Below are positions 9,182 to 18,004 of a stretch of DNA of 46,492 bases, in pieces. This DNA is from Planctomycetota bacterium (lineage in GTDB: Bacteria; Planctomycetota; Planctomycetia; Pirellulales; Thermoguttaceae): contig JAKPGL010000187.1 in NCBI GenBank assembly GCA_029550925.1, positions 1 to 46,492 of the forward strand, in the 5' to 3' direction. The notes beneath the pieces are model-generated. The model saw nothing but the letters and a program-made list of their open reading frames with translations. It had not been told where the DNA came from and did not search any database. Numbering within the stretch: position 1 is the first letter of the stretch; every line of letters starts with the position of its first letter. The translations under genes were made by a program, and so were the position numbers.

Positions 9182-9267
9182 CAAAACTCCAGTTTCAACC
9201 TGGATACTTGCTTTCACGGGGATGAGAATAAGAAGGCCGATCCACTCGGCGGAAGTGTTACAAGGCT

Positions 9268-10734
9268 CTAAGCGCTTTTTTCCAACTCGGCCGTTTGATT
9301 GAGTTTATTATAGAGAGTTTTCAGGCTGATGCCGAGTTCTTCGGCCGCTTTGGCCTTATTGCCGCCGTGGCGTTGGAGGGCCTCGGCAATGGCCTGCATC
9401 TCGATCTCTCGGAGAGTTCGGCCTGATTGGGTTGTCGGGACGGAAGAAGACGCGGTTTTTGCAAGGTGGGTTTCTAAAGGAATGCGTAACGAATCTGTTT
9501 CTGAGCTGCGGAAAGGGGCCGGCAGACGGCGTTTGGGTTCCTGGCCGACGCCCAGTTGAGGCGGCAGGTCTTCGGCCCGAATGGGCAACCCCTGGCCCAG
9601 GATCAGCGCCCGTTCCAGGACGTTGGCCAGTTCCCGGACATTGCCCGGCCAAGAGTGCCGTTGGAGCCGATCCAGGGCCTCCGGCGTCAGCAATTCCGCA
9701 CCCTCCGGCGTTTGAGGTCGAAACCGGCGGATCAAATGGGCCGCCAGAGCCGGGATGTCTTCGATCCGCTCCCGCAGCGGCGGCGCATAGATTTCTACCG
9801 TATTGATCCGAAACAGAAGGTCTTCTCGAAATTCTCCCTGTTGGACCATCTGTTCCAAGTTCCGATGGGTGGCGCAAACCACCCGCACATCGCACCGAAA
9901 GGCCGTATTTTCACCCACCCGGCGAATTTCCCCGCTTTCCAAGAATCGCAATAGTTTCGCCTGCACCGGTTTGGGCAATTCACCGATTTCGTCCAGAAAT
10001 AGGGTGCCGCCGCCGGCCGATTCAAAAAGTCCTTTGCGGGCCCGATCCGCTCCGGTAAATGCTCCCTTACAATGACCGAACAGCTCACTTTCGATCAGGT
10101 GTTCCGGCAGCGCCCCGCAATTGACCGCCACAAAAGGCTTATCCGCCCGTAGGCTTTGGTCGTGCAGCGCCCGAGCCACCAGTTCTTTGCCTGTGCCGGT
10201 CTCGCCGCGCACCAGCACGGTGGAATCGGTCGGGGCCGCCTTGGCGATCAGCTCCCGAACCGCCGCCATGGCGGGAGAATCGCCGATCAATTCCGATTTG
10301 CCTTCCAGCCGCTCCAATCGGGACTCCAGGGCGCGGAGTTTCAGGTTCATGGCGCGTTTGGCCGCCACCCGGGCCAGCACCGCCCGCAATTCGACCCATT
10401 TGCACGGCTTGGTCAGATAATCGAGCGTCCCGTGCCGAAGGGCAGCCACCGCCGTGGCCAACGAGGATTTGCCGGTCAGGATGACCGCCTCCGTATCCGG
10501 ACAAATCTCCTTGGCGCGGGCGATGACCGTAATGCCGTCGGCCCCGGGCATATCCAGATCGACCAGCAGACAATCGTAAGTATCCCGCTCCAAGGCGGCC
10601 AGGGCGCTAGAGCCGTCCGGGCAAACCGTTACCTCATGCCCCAATCGCGGCAACTCGATCCGCATCAACTCCTGGAGCGATTTTTCATCGTCGGCGAAGA
10701 GGATTTTCAGTTTTTCATGCGGCTTGGCGTCGAT
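9268..10734 (-). CDS. NtrC-family response regulator (receiver, AAA+, Fis HTH) with a non-canonical start
   Basis: This is a sigma-54 activator controlled by the kinase encoded upstream. The visible protein has the phospho-acceptor Asp in CLLVDLDMP, the AAA+ domain with [14 protein letters not shown] and LFLDEIGE, and a C-terminal Fis helix-turn-helix ([15 protein letters not shown]). The first ATG/GTG/TTG start is TTG at 10668, but that would remove the beta1 strand and the Asp pair. In-frame sequence upstream reads [15 protein letters not shown], exactly the missing piece. The frame is closed by TAG ten codons further up, and no ATG, GTG or TTG occurs between. An ATC at 10732-10734 has AAAGGAG seven bases before it and is my chosen start (488 residues); CTG at 10708-10710 is the alternative. 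The gene overlaps the kinase gene by 20 bp. Confidence 0.9.
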   Translation of the reverse strand: MDAKPHEKLKILFADDEKSLQELMRIELPRLGHEVTVCPDGSSALAALERDTYDCLLVDLDMPGADGITVIARAKEICPDTEAVILTGKSSLATAVAALRHGTLDYLTKPCKWVELRAVLARVAAKRAMNLKLRALESRLERLEGKSELIGDSPAMAAVRELIAKAAPTDSTVLVRGETGTGKELVARALHDQSLRADKPFVAVNCGALPEHLIESELFGHCKGAFTGADRARKGLFESAGGGTLFLDEIGELPKPVQAKLLRFLESGEIRRVGENTAFRCDVRVVCATHRNLEQMVQQGEFREDLLFRINTVEIYAPPLRERIEDIPALAAHLIRRFRPQTPEGAELLTPEALDRLQRHSWPGNVRELANVLERALILGQGLPIRAEDLPPQLGVGQEPKRRLPAPFRSSETDSLRIPLETHLAKTASSSVPTTQSGRTLREIEMQAIAEALQRHGGNKAKAAEELGISLKTLYNKLNQTAELEKSA

Positions 10735-12328
10735 GGCTGATCTCCTTTGCTGCTACAGAAGCATGTTCCGAAAGCGGTAGTCGCACACGAAACACAGCCC
10801 CTTGTCCGGGGCCGTCGCTATGGGCCTCGATCTCCCCGCCATGATCGGCGATGATCCGGTAACTGATCGACAGCCCCAGGCCGGTGCCTTGGCCGGTACG
10901 TTTGCGGGTGAAGAACGGCTCGAAAATATGGGCCAACACGTCGGGCGTCATGCCGCAGCCGTTGTCCTGGAAGGTCATTTCCGCCCACCCGACGCACTGT
11001 TGCAGACCGATCTGCACCAAACCGCCCGAATCTACGCTGTCCAGGGCGTTGGTCAGCAGGTTCAATACCACTTGTTTGATCTCCTGCGGATTGGCCCAAA
11101 CGCGAACGGGCTGCTCATGCTCGAATCGAATCTCCTTGCCCTGATACCGCCCGAGATGGCGTACCATTTCGATGACGTTTTGGATGAGCTCGGCAAGATC
11201 GGTCTCTTGGCGGCGCACCGGGCCGGTGCGGGAAAAATCCAAAAGTTTCTCGGTAATCTCTTTACAGCGAAACGCCTCCGTTTGGATCATCCGCAAATAC
11301 TGGCAGAGGATGTCCCGATCCGGCGACTCCGCCGCGGCAGCCTCCTGAAGACGCTCTTCCATCGACTCGGCGGCCATGGCAATCGAGGCCAAGGGGTTAT
11401 TGATCTCATGGGCCACCCCGGCCGCCAAAAATCCCACACTGGCCAACTGCTCGTTGCGAATCACCTGTCGGGTCCGCTCTCGAACTTGCCGATCCAGATC
11501 GTCCCGGATGGCCTCGAAGCGTTCGGTCATTTGGTTCATGGCCTGGGCCAGCTCGGCCATTTCGTCCTCGGTTTCCAGATAGACCCGATAAGAAAAGTTG
11601 CCCGACGCCACCTCACGGCTGGCTGCAATCAGCCGACGTAATGGTACAAAAATCCACCGATAAAACAGTCGGAGGAAAAGCGTAAAAATCACGGCCGCTC
11701 CGCCGCTGGCCGCCCAGACGCCGACAATCAGGGTGCGATACTGCCCCCGCACCTCCGCCGCAAAACCGGCCAATTTCCGATGCAAATGACTCGGCAACTC
11801 GCCCGCCAGGTTTTCCAGATGTTCCACTTCGGCCTCTAATTGATTGATTTTTACATCGTCCAGCATCCAGTCCGAACGCCGAAATATCTCTTCCAGCCGG
11901 TTGAACGCCCCTTCGATCTCTGAGAGGGTCCGCCATTCCGCGGCGGTATCCGTAATCGGCGAACCGGCCAGATGTTGGTCTTCCAATTGCCAACGATAAA
12001 GCTCCAAGATATGACGGACCTCAGCCAATTCGGCCCCAAACCGCTGTCCCAAGCTCCGAACTAGGATCGGAGGCCGGCCTGGGTCGGCACCCTCGAATCC
12101 CCCCGCCCGCACCCCTCGCAATTCGCCCAGCAGCATCCGGAGGTCATCGACTTGCTGGCCCAATTCCGCCGCCAAGGGCAGTTCCTTCACACGGGCGCTG
12201 AGACTCTTGGCCAACGCCCGGTAGGCATAGGTCGTATATAACCCCCCTCCCGCCAATATCCCTACCACCACCATCAACAGCCCCAACTGGACGGCAAACT
12301 TCACGCGGATCGGACAGTTCACCCACAC
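10715..12328 (-). CDS. Membrane sensor histidine kinase, partner of the downstream NtrC-type regulator
   Basis: This 537-residue kinase autophosphorylates on His and signals to the overlapping response regulator. I chose the GTG at 12326-12328 because AAGGAG lies seven bases upstream; the frame is open further but reads as non-protein. Domains: membrane span 1 at about 10-32; a periplasmic, mostly helical sensor of about 165 residues with no recognised family; span 2 at about 199-222; HAMP at about 225-280; dimerisation domain with the phospho-acceptor His307 in GVAHEINNPLASI; then the ATPase domain with the N box NLLTNALDSV, DNGCGM and GTGLGLSI. The input signal cannot be told from the sequence. 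Kinase and regulator overlap, which implies translational coupling. Confidence 0.94.
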   Translation of the reverse strand: MWVNCPIRVKFAVQLGLLMVVVGILAGGGLYTTYAYRALAKSLSARVKELPLAAELGQQVDDLRMLLGELRGVRAGGFEGADPGRPPILVRSLGQRFGAELAEVRHILELYRWQLEDQHLAGSPITDTAAEWRTLSEIEGAFNRLEEIFRRSDWMLDDVKINQLEAEVEHLENLAGELPSHLHRKLAGFAAEVRGQYRTLIVGVWAASGGAAVIFTLFLRLFYRWIFVPLRRLIAASREVASGNFSYRVYLETEDEMAELAQAMNQMTERFEAIRDDLDRQVRERTRQVIRNEQLASVGFLAAGVAHEINNPLASIAMAAESMEERLQEAAAAESPDRDILCQYLRMIQTEAFRCKEITEKLLDFSRTGPVRRQETDLAELIQNVIEMVRHLGRYQGKEIRFEHEQPVRVWANPQEIKQVVLNLLTNALDSVDSGGLVQIGLQQCVGWAEMTFQDNGCGMTPDVLAHIFEPFFTRKRTGQGTGLGLSISYRIIADHGGEIEAHSDGPGQGAVFRVRLPLSEHASVAAKEISHRRQAA

Positions 12329-12633
12329 AGTTCCGCTCCTTCGAATGCCGTTCCAGGGAAAAACCGAAAAATTCCAGGGCCGCCTGACGCCTGGTTTCCT
12401 GTAAAACTGAAAAAAAGAGGCGTGCTTTTCGGTCAATCCAAGCCGAAAATGAGGGTGCAAGTGTAACAACACCCTTGGGAAAAGAGCAAGATTCTTTTTT
12501 AATACCCCTCTTAAGATGGGGTCGAAACCACACCTTCTTTCGCCTATCCAACCCCTCTGAACCAAAGCATTCGGATAGGCAAACGGAGCCCCCCTATGAG
12601 GTGAAATCACCTCCCTCCTCGGAAAGATTTTAT

Positions 12634-12818
12634 GTAATTATTCAGCCGATGCAGAAGTGCCGGGATTTTCTCGGCAAAAATCCATTCCCGCGAAAGCTCT
12701 CAATCCAGGGTCCTATGAGGAGGTTACGTTGTTATTCCTCCCAAGTAGCGGCTGCAAGAAGCCTAGATGGGGTGCTTGCGCGGCAGTGACAAGGTACTGC
12801 ATTCGGCTAAAATGTTAC
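12634..12818 (-). mobile_element. Miniature inverted-repeat element, long form, copy 2 (most decayed)
   Basis: The 185 bp copy has an intact right end, GCATTCGGCTAAAATGTTAC, and a degenerate left end, GTAATTATTCAGCCGATGCA. The inside (TTCCCGCGAAAGCTCTCAAT, TTCCTCCCAAGTAGCGGC, CCTAGATGGGGTGCTTGCG) matches copy 1 in the same orientation. The flanks GATTTTAT and ATTTTTAT share six of eight bases. It lies upstream of the histidine kinase gene in a long intergenic region. The remaining sequence 12329-12633 shows no gene. Confidence 0.82.
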
Positions 12819-13193
12819 AATTTTTATCTAATAAATAGTAACCCGAGGCCCATAGAGGAAATAAAAGGAGTTTTACCTTCCTCCTTTCCTGGGAGGTATT
12901 GGCACCATCTTTTCCAGTGGAGATTTTTGAGGTTTCTCAAGGAATTCTAGTGAACTATTTTGTTAATTTAGTTAAAATAGGTAATATAGAGAACGCTTTC
13001 TCCTCTTCATTATTTTCCACCTCCCAATGGAAAGGCCGATATAATTTAATTTTCGCTTATCGGCTTTGTGGGAAGATTTTCACGGATTCGGAGCAAGTCG
13101 GGATCGCAAAACTTTTAAATACCGGGTAGTTATTGTTTTTCACCCGATCGATTGCCCACCGATGATTCTGTTTTTGGATAAAAGGTTTGTGTG
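12819..13193. other. AT-rich gap without a gene
   Basis: These 375 bases are clearly richer in A and T than the surrounding genes (for example 12950-13050). No open frame with a ribosome site, tRNA or terminator was recognised. The last 15 bases before the start at 13194 contain AAAAGG, a modest ribosome site for the next gene. The promoter of that gene probably lies here but could not be placed. Confidence 0.5.
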
Positions 13194-14102
13194 ATGAACG
13201 AGTCGGAACTGCGTCAATCGATGATTGAAAAGATTCTTCAATCGCCTTCGTATCGGCTGGCTTTTAGAGATCCGGAGTTTTTGGATAGTCCGGAACTTCG
13301 GCCCAACCGGATGGAACTGGAATTCTTGAAACCGGAATTGGGGTTTCGGGCGAATGGGATTCGATCCACGATCGTTACCTTTGGGAGTACCCGGATTGTG
13401 GATCGCCCTTCGGCCCAAGCCCGGTTGGAGTCGGCGCAAGCCCGGTTGGCCCAGGATCCCGACAACCCGGTTTTGCAGCGGGAGGTAGAACGGGCCAAGC
13501 GGTTACTGGAGAAAAGCCATTACTGGGAGATGGCACGGGAGTTCGCCCGGATTGTTTCCTCGGCCAGCCAGCAGGGAGAAGCCTGCGATTATATCATCCT
13601 GACCGGCGCTGGGCCGGGGATCATGGAAGCAGCCAATCGGGGGGCTTGGGAGGTTGGCGCAAAATCCGCCGGTCTCAACATCCAAATCCCTATGGAACAA
13701 CTCCCCAACCCCTATGTAACGCCGGAACTGTGCTTCCAATTCCAGTATTTTGCCCTGCGAAAGTTTCACTTTTTGCTCCGGGCCAAGGCCCTAGTGGTCT
13801 TTCCGGGCGGTTTCGGCACGATCGACGAGCTGTTCGACGCCCTCACCTTGCGACAGACCCACCGGATGCAAGAAATTCCTATCATCCTTTTTGGCCGGGA
13901 ATACTGGGAAAAGGTGATCAACTTCCAATTCCTGGCCGACCAAGGAATGATCGACGAGGATGATCTGAAACTGTTCTGCTATGCCGAGACTCCCCAGGAG
14001 GCCTGGCAGATCATCCAGAGTTTCTACAATCACGATGGGCGTCGGCGAATCCCCGCTCCCCACATAGCCGCCGAAAACTTGGGCGCCTGGCAAGTGGACT
14101 AG
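13194..14102 (+). CDS. LOG-family protein (Rossmann-fold, cytokinin-activating-enzyme type)
   Basis: This 302-residue protein belongs to the LOG or 'lysine decarboxylase-like' family. The signature PGGFGTIDELFDALTLRQT contains the PGGxGTxxE motif, and a nucleotide-binding loop is seen in ILTGAGPGIMEAANRGA. Characterised members release the base from nucleoside monophosphates, so a phosphoribohydrolase role is likely; older annotations as lysine decarboxylase are wrong. The family core starts near residue 60. The first 60 residues are an extension, and residues about 75-115 (SAQARLESAQARLAQD) look like a helical insertion. I chose ATG 13194 over the adjacent GTG 13191. It appears to be a single-gene unit; lexA follows 550 bp later on the same strand. 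Confidence 0.88.
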   Translation: MNESELRQSMIEKILQSPSYRLAFRDPEFLDSPELRPNRMELEFLKPELGFRANGIRSTIVTFGSTRIVDRPSAQARLESAQARLAQDPDNPVLQREVERAKRLLEKSHYWEMAREFARIVSSASQQGEACDYIILTGAGPGIMEAANRGAWEVGAKSAGLNIQIPMEQLPNPYVTPELCFQFQYFALRKFHFLLRAKALVVFPGGFGTIDELFDALTLRQTHRMQEIPIILFGREYWEKVINFQFLADQGMIDEDDLKLFCYAETPQEAWQIIQSFYNHDGRRRIPAPHIAAENLGAWQVD

Positions 14103-14515
14103 AGGGGGAACGCAACGTCACTCAGTGGCCGTCCATGGGAGCAGAGATTGCGGCCTCTAAGCGGCTGAAAAGGGACAGTAGTCGCCGCTTTTTTCCGAAA
14201 ACTCAGGTGGGGCACGCCCCCCCTCTCCCTGCCGGGTTAAGCCGCAGTCCCGTCCCCCTACCCTCTCTCCAGCGGTGGATAGAGGGAAATACCTGGATTC
14301 AGCTCTTTTTATGGGAATGAGAGAACCATGCTCCTGCCCAGAGAGAAACAACCGCCTCCTTCACCCGGCGGAAGTATTACGAATTTAGTTTCGGTCATAC
14401 TCTCCAGCCAATCGGCAAGGGCTTTTAGAGAAAGCTGGTCCACGGACTGGCCAAGGTGTGCAATTTTTTCCCACTATTTTTCGTGAAAACGTCTTAGGGC
14501 CCCTTGAAAAAAAGG
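14103..14515. other. Gap of about 410 bases without a recognised gene
   Basis: No frame here has protein-like composition or a ribosome site. A weak hairpin followed by purines (GGGCCCCTT...AAAGGGCTC, about 14498-14518) lies near the end and could terminate transcription from the LOG gene, but it lacks a proper T-run. The short segment CGGCGGAAGTATTACGAA near 14366 resembles CGGCGGAAGTGTTACAA near 9248. The significance of this is unclear. Confidence 0.4.
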
Positions 14516-14595
14516 GCTCGTATAGATATTTTTCTAAAAAAAGGGAAAAAAACACCCCCCACTATCTTGCTATATACGAGCGTCTATTGTATGAT
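14516..14595 (+). promoter_or_regulatory. lexA promoter with an overlapping inverted repeat (possible LexA operator)
   Basis: The promoter is TTGCTA (14567-14572), a 17 bp spacer and TATGAT (14590-14595), which puts the transcript start near 14602, about 50 bases before the lexA ATG. A perfect 9 bp inverted repeat, GCTCGTATA (14516-14524) and TATACGAGC (14573-14581), has its second arm exactly in the promoter spacer. LexA usually represses its own gene, so these arms are candidate operator half-sites. They do not match the E. coli (CTGT-N8-ACAG) or Bacillus (GAAC-N4-GTTC) boxes. A second small palindrome, CTAT-N6-ATAG (14584-14597), overlaps the -10 and is an alternative. Confidence 0.6.
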
Positions 14596-14652
14596 AGGAC
14601 ACTGGTTGAGGTGATTTGTTAATTTGACCCTTTTGCAACAAGGAGTTTAGAG

Positions 14653-15261
14653 ATGGACGTGACAGAGCGTCTCACGGAACGCCAGCGGAAAATTTACGAG
14701 TTCATTCGCGACAAGATTCGCAACCGGGGCTACGGCCCGACGGTTCGCGAAATTGGCGACGCCTTCGACATTCGCTCGCCAAACGGAGTGGTAGGGCACT
14801 TGAAAGCCCTGGAACGCAAAGGGCTGATCAAACGCCATCGCTATATGTCCCGGGCGATCGAAATGACGGCCGAACCGATTCATCGGTATGGGCTTCCCCT
14901 GGCCGGCGAGATCGCTGCGGGCGTGCTGCACGAAGCGGTCGAACAGAAAGAGTGGATCGACTTCCGAGAAATGTTCGATCCGGATGCTGAAAATTTGTTT
15001 GCGCTCCGGGTTCGGGGGGATTCGATGATCGAAGAGCAGATTGCCGACGGCGATTACGTGGTGGTCCGTAAACAAAAAACGGCCCGCAAAGGCCAAATTG
15101 TTGTCGCCATTACCGACGACGGCGAAGCTACCCTGAAGCGGTGGATCCCGGAGAAGAATCGCATCCGCCTGGAACCGGCCAATGCAAAGATGAAACCCAT
15201 TTTTGTGAAAAACGCCAAGGTCGTAGGCGTCGTGGTCGGCGTGGTGCGGAAAGTAGCGTAA
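14653..15261 (+). CDS. lexA: SOS repressor LexA
   Basis: This 202-residue repressor of DNA-damage genes inactivates itself when RecA filaments form. The N-terminal winged helix-turn-helix covers about 1-70 (GPTVREIGDAF and SPNGVVGHLKALERKGLI). The cleavage site is Ala89-Gly90 in GEIAAGVL, the catalytic Ser124 is in VRGDSMIEEQI, and the general-base Lys162 is in EATLKRW. All residues needed for self-cleavage are present and the length is standard. The start has AAGGAG nine bases upstream. The gene stands alone, with its own promoter and a strong terminator about 200 bases downstream. No other SOS gene is in the window. Confidence 0.97.
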   Translation: MDVTERLTERQRKIYEFIRDKIRNRGYGPTVREIGDAFDIRSPNGVVGHLKALERKGLIKRHRYMSRAIEMTAEPIHRYGLPLAGEIAAGVLHEAVEQKEWIDFREMFDPDAENLFALRVRGDSMIEEQIADGDYVVVRKQKTARKGQIVVAITDDGEATLKRWIPEKNRIRLEPANAKMKPIFVKNAKVVGVVVGVVRKVA

Positions 15262-15332
15262 TCGTCCAATCAGTGGGGGCCGGGGCAAAAGTGGTCGTGT
15301 GGAATTCCGTACATGCAGGTTTAGGACCGCGG

Positions 15333-15391
15333 TAGGGAGTCTCCGCATGACCCAGGGCCAGATGCAGGCCGCATCTGGGCGTCCCTCCCTA
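15333..15391 (+). ncRNA. Possible small structured RNA downstream of lexA
   Basis: Nested complementary segments are visible: outer stem TAGGGAG (15333-15339) with CTCCCTA (15385-15391), and an inner perfect 8 bp hairpin, CCAGATGC (15358-15365) with GCATCTGG (15371-15378), loop AGGCC. The strong terminator at 15467-15514 lies 75 bases further on. This could be a 3' UTR structure of lexA mRNA or an independent small RNA. It does not match SRP RNA, tmRNA or a tRNA by eye. Confidence 0.3.
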
Positions 15392-15466
15392 GGCCGAAAA
15401 CGGAGACGGCTGTGCGTCAAACCAGAAGGAGCTGAACATTTTCCCCTATTTAAGAAACATCTATTC

Positions 15467-15514
15467 AAGGCCAAGCCGAGGGCGTTCAAAATCGGCTTGG
15501 CCTTTTTCTTTTTC
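15467..15514 (+). terminator. Strong rho-independent terminator after lexA
   Basis: A perfect 13 bp stem, AAGGCCAAGCCGA (15467-15479) and TCGGCTTGGCCTT (15492-15504), has a 12-base loop and is followed by TTTTCTTTTTCT. It sits between lexA and the convergent gene at 15562-17028. The T-rich tail is on the plus strand, so it mainly serves lexA and anything transcribed from 15262-15466. Confidence 0.92.
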
Positions 15515-15561
15515 TGCGTGTCCTAGAGGAGCGATCGACTTCCCCGGCGCAAAGGAGCGTC

Positions 15562-17028
15562 TCAGCGGGCTAAACGATGCCGGGCAAGCCGACTGTCCAT
15601 CTGTCCCCAAACAAATGCCGCTCGGCCCGCCAAGTATGCCCCCAGGGCTTGCACACTGAGCACGCATCCAAACCAGGCGGCGGCCCATTGTCGGATATCT
15701 CCCAATCCGCCAGGCAATGGTTTGGCCGCTGAAGCAACTAGGGTTAACCCGGTTGCCAAAGCGCTCAAAGCAGCCCCCGCCGCAAACACCCCCATGACCA
15801 TCCATATCGCCGTGCGATGCACCGTCAACACCATCCAGGCCACGTAGGCCAGTTGGCATAAACCTCCCAACACCGCCACCCGCGCCCAACCCGGCGCAGT
15901 GCTAAGCACGAGATACCGAAAAGCCGGTCCAATACTAAACACAATGATGACGCTCAACCACAAAGCCAACCATCGGACCTCGTTCCATCGCATAGGGGCC
16001 AGGGGCACGGCTGGTAAGTATCGCGGCTTGGCCGTTCTTCCCTGAGTAGCCCAAGGAAGCCTATCGATGCTTGGACGGGCGGGTGGCGTCGTTTGGACGC
16101 CGGCGGCCTGCATCGGGGCGGTCTCCTTTCCACCTACGCCGCCATCGCCGAGAGAAAAGAACTTTCCCACTTTATTCGCCGCATCCGGCGGCGCCGCCGT
16201 ACTCGGATACCCTCCGATCTCAGGAATCCCTCCGGAAGTCTCCCTCGCCGTTTGCACCAACGCCTCTTCGGCAACCGGCGCCGGCACGTCCAAAGAACCT
16301 CCTATCGGTTCTTTTTGGACCGGGGTATCCAAGATAGGAACAGGGGACGAAAAAGCCGTCGGCAAAGCTTCTTGCGGAACGCCCTCTGCCGATCCTTGGC
16401 CGATCTCATCCAAAACGCTTTCCCACAGCACATTTTCTGAAGGAGCATCCGGGACCTGCTCGGCAAGGAAAAAATCTTCCAAGCAACCCAATTCTCCCTG
16501 ATTCTGTCGGGGCGTCTGGGGGTTTTCCGCCTCCGGCTTGAACGGAACCAACTCGACCAGTGGAAAACGCGAATCGGCCGTGCTGGGGCTTTCCGTGGGC
16601 GTCGCTCCAGCAAGGCCCCTGTTCCCCACCGGCGGCGGCACATCGGCAAAAGAAGATTCCCTGCGTCCCGACCCTTCCGACGCCTCGTGGAGGGATGGAT
16701 TCCTTAGGAAGACTGGCGATTCCGCCTCTGCGGTTGGTTCTAAAAGAAAAACCGGTTCCACAGACCATTCGTGAGAGGATGCTGACGATTTTTGTAGTCC
16801 AGAAGCATCTCTCAGTCCCCACCCGACCGGGTTTTCTGGCGGGGCCGAGGAAGCGGCGGGGCGATCTGGCCCCCCCAGCCCCCATCCACCAGCCGCCGAG
16901 GCCATGCCCAGATCGATCTTAGGTACGATGACCCGCTGTCCACACACAGGACAGTGGACTAGCTTTCCTTGCTGGCTTTCCGGCCCGTGGAGCCGATGCC
17001 CTAACGGACAATAAAACCGAATCGCCAT
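15562..17028 (-). CDS. Zinc-ribbon membrane protein of unknown function
   Basis: This 488-residue protein is not a family I recognise. The start is ATG 17028, preceded by GAGG. Residues 1-40 form a small metal-binding ribbon with a C-x3-H...C-x2-C arrangement (CPLGH and CPVC). Residues about 45-320 are a long Pro/Ser/Glu-rich low-complexity linker. From about 335 to the end there are four hydrophobic segments (for example WLALWLSVIIVFSIGPAF and VFAAGAALSALATGL) that should be membrane spans. The layout 'ribbon, linker, membrane domain' is shared with the gene at 21285-22430 but in different sequence. It is convergent with lexA and 111 bp downstream of the FmdB-like gene. Confidence 0.8.
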   Translation of the reverse strand: MAIRFYCPLGHRLHGPESQQGKLVHCPVCGQRVIVPKIDLGMASAAGGWGLGGPDRPAASSAPPENPVGWGLRDASGLQKSSASSHEWSVEPVFLLEPTAEAESPVFLRNPSLHEASEGSGRRESSFADVPPPVGNRGLAGATPTESPSTADSRFPLVELVPFKPEAENPQTPRQNQGELGCLEDFFLAEQVPDAPSENVLWESVLDEIGQGSAEGVPQEALPTAFSSPVPILDTPVQKEPIGGSLDVPAPVAEEALVQTARETSGGIPEIGGYPSTAAPPDAANKVGKFFSLGDGGVGGKETAPMQAAGVQTTPPARPSIDRLPWATQGRTAKPRYLPAVPLAPMRWNEVRWLALWLSVIIVFSIGPAFRYLVLSTAPGWARVAVLGGLCQLAYVAWMVLTVHRTAIWMVMGVFAAGAALSALATGLTLVASAAKPLPGGLGDIRQWAAAWFGCVLSVQALGAYLAGRAAFVWGQMDSRLARHRLAR

Positions 17029-17151
17029 AACCGGCCTCAAAAATCTTCCGCGTCCCTAGCCAACCGTCGGGGCTTCGGGAAACCGTCCGTTTATTAGCCC
17101 CCTTTGGCAGTCGGTTCGGAGGATTTCTGTCTTGCAAGGAAAATCGGGGCC

Positions 17152-17718
17152 TTACAAATCGTAAAGCGTTTCGTCCACTTCGGGCGGGCGCATTTTTCGC
17201 ACCCAACCTCGTAGGGAGGTCTCTCTTTTTTTACCCGGGGCGTCTTTGCCTCCGCCGGCAGCCTCCCAAGGTGGTTCCAGTTGGTCCAGCTCTTCGCCTA
17301 AGTCCTCTTCGATTTTGTCCGGGTCTTCGCCCGATTCCAGGCGTCGAATCGCCTCGGCCATAGGGCCTTCGATCGGCATCCCGGCTGCCTCGCAAACTTT
17401 TCGCATCATTCGGGCCATTTGCTGGGGATTCTCTTCGTCCAGGCCGTCCGCTTCGGCGGCCAAGTCCTCCATGACCCGTTCGAACTTCTCCTCGTCAAAA
17501 CCGGGCGGCAGATCATCCGTCTGGTCGTCCTCCTCCCCAGCAGATCGTTCCCCGGTCGAACCGGATCGGGCGCTGCCAATGGCAAACCGGGACATACACC
17601 GCTGTAATCTCGGCCTGCCGCACCGGGGGCAATCCGGCTGTTTCTTCGTGTTGATCGTTCGGGAAAAGAAATTGTAAATCCGATGACAGCGGGAGCAGTA
17701 AAATTCATAAATCGGCAT
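17152..17718 (-). CDS. FmdB-type zinc ribbon protein with a long acidic extension
   Basis: The first 42 residues are an FmdB/CxxC zinc ribbon: MPIYEFYCSRCHRIYNFFSR with CSRC and then CPRCGRPRLQRC. FmdB-type proteins are usually about 70-110 residues and of unclear, supposedly regulatory, function. This one is 188 residues because of an acidic, Asp/Glu-rich helical tail (EEDDQTDDLPPGFDEEKFER, later PDKIEEDLGEELDQLEPP) that contains a MARMMRKVCEAAGMP helix. Such tails are common in planctomycete homologues as far as I recall. The start has AAGGAG eight bases upstream. It may be co-transcribed with the membrane protein downstream. Gap 17719-18004 behind it shows nothing recognisable. Confidence 0.85.
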   Translation of the reverse strand: MPIYEFYCSRCHRIYNFFSRTINTKKQPDCPRCGRPRLQRCMSRFAIGSARSGSTGERSAGEEDDQTDDLPPGFDEEKFERVMEDLAAEADGLDEENPQQMARMMRKVCEAAGMPIEGPMAEAIRRLESGEDPDKIEEDLGEELDQLEPPWEAAGGGKDAPGKKRETSLRGWVRKMRPPEVDETLYDL

Positions 17719-18004
17719 ATGCCCACTCCTTGGCCTAAAGAGGAAAACCGTTTCCTCACCCTATCTACCCCACAGACCGGAAACAGGACCGTCGGGCGTC
17801 CATCCGGGTGGGTTCTCCCGGTTTTCGGTCCCTCTTCCTTTGGCGTCAAAGCCCTCCATTGGTTCATTCTAATCGAGAAAAGCCCCCCTGCAAGGGGCAA
17901 TTCACCCGTTGGCCCAGAGAGAGGGCAATCTTGGGAAATCGGCCCCTTCAGGCTACCTGAAGCCAGCAAGATCGGCCAAAGGGGCCTTGGCGACGAACGT
18001 CGGC

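Noticed and set aside
12329-12610. N-terminal extension of the histidine kinase up to 12610
   Set aside because: The extra 94 codons have no protein-like composition, and a GTG with an ideal ribosome site lies immediately before the first membrane span.
12898-12914. Sigma-54 promoter (TTGGCACCATCTTTTCC)
   Set aside because: The -24 part is good but the -12 part lacks TTGC, and a single weak match in an AT-rich gap is not enough.
14647-15489. 280-codon minus-strand frame opposite lexA
   Set aside because: lexA is unmistakable on the plus strand with promoter, ribosome site and terminator; the minus frame is a shadow.
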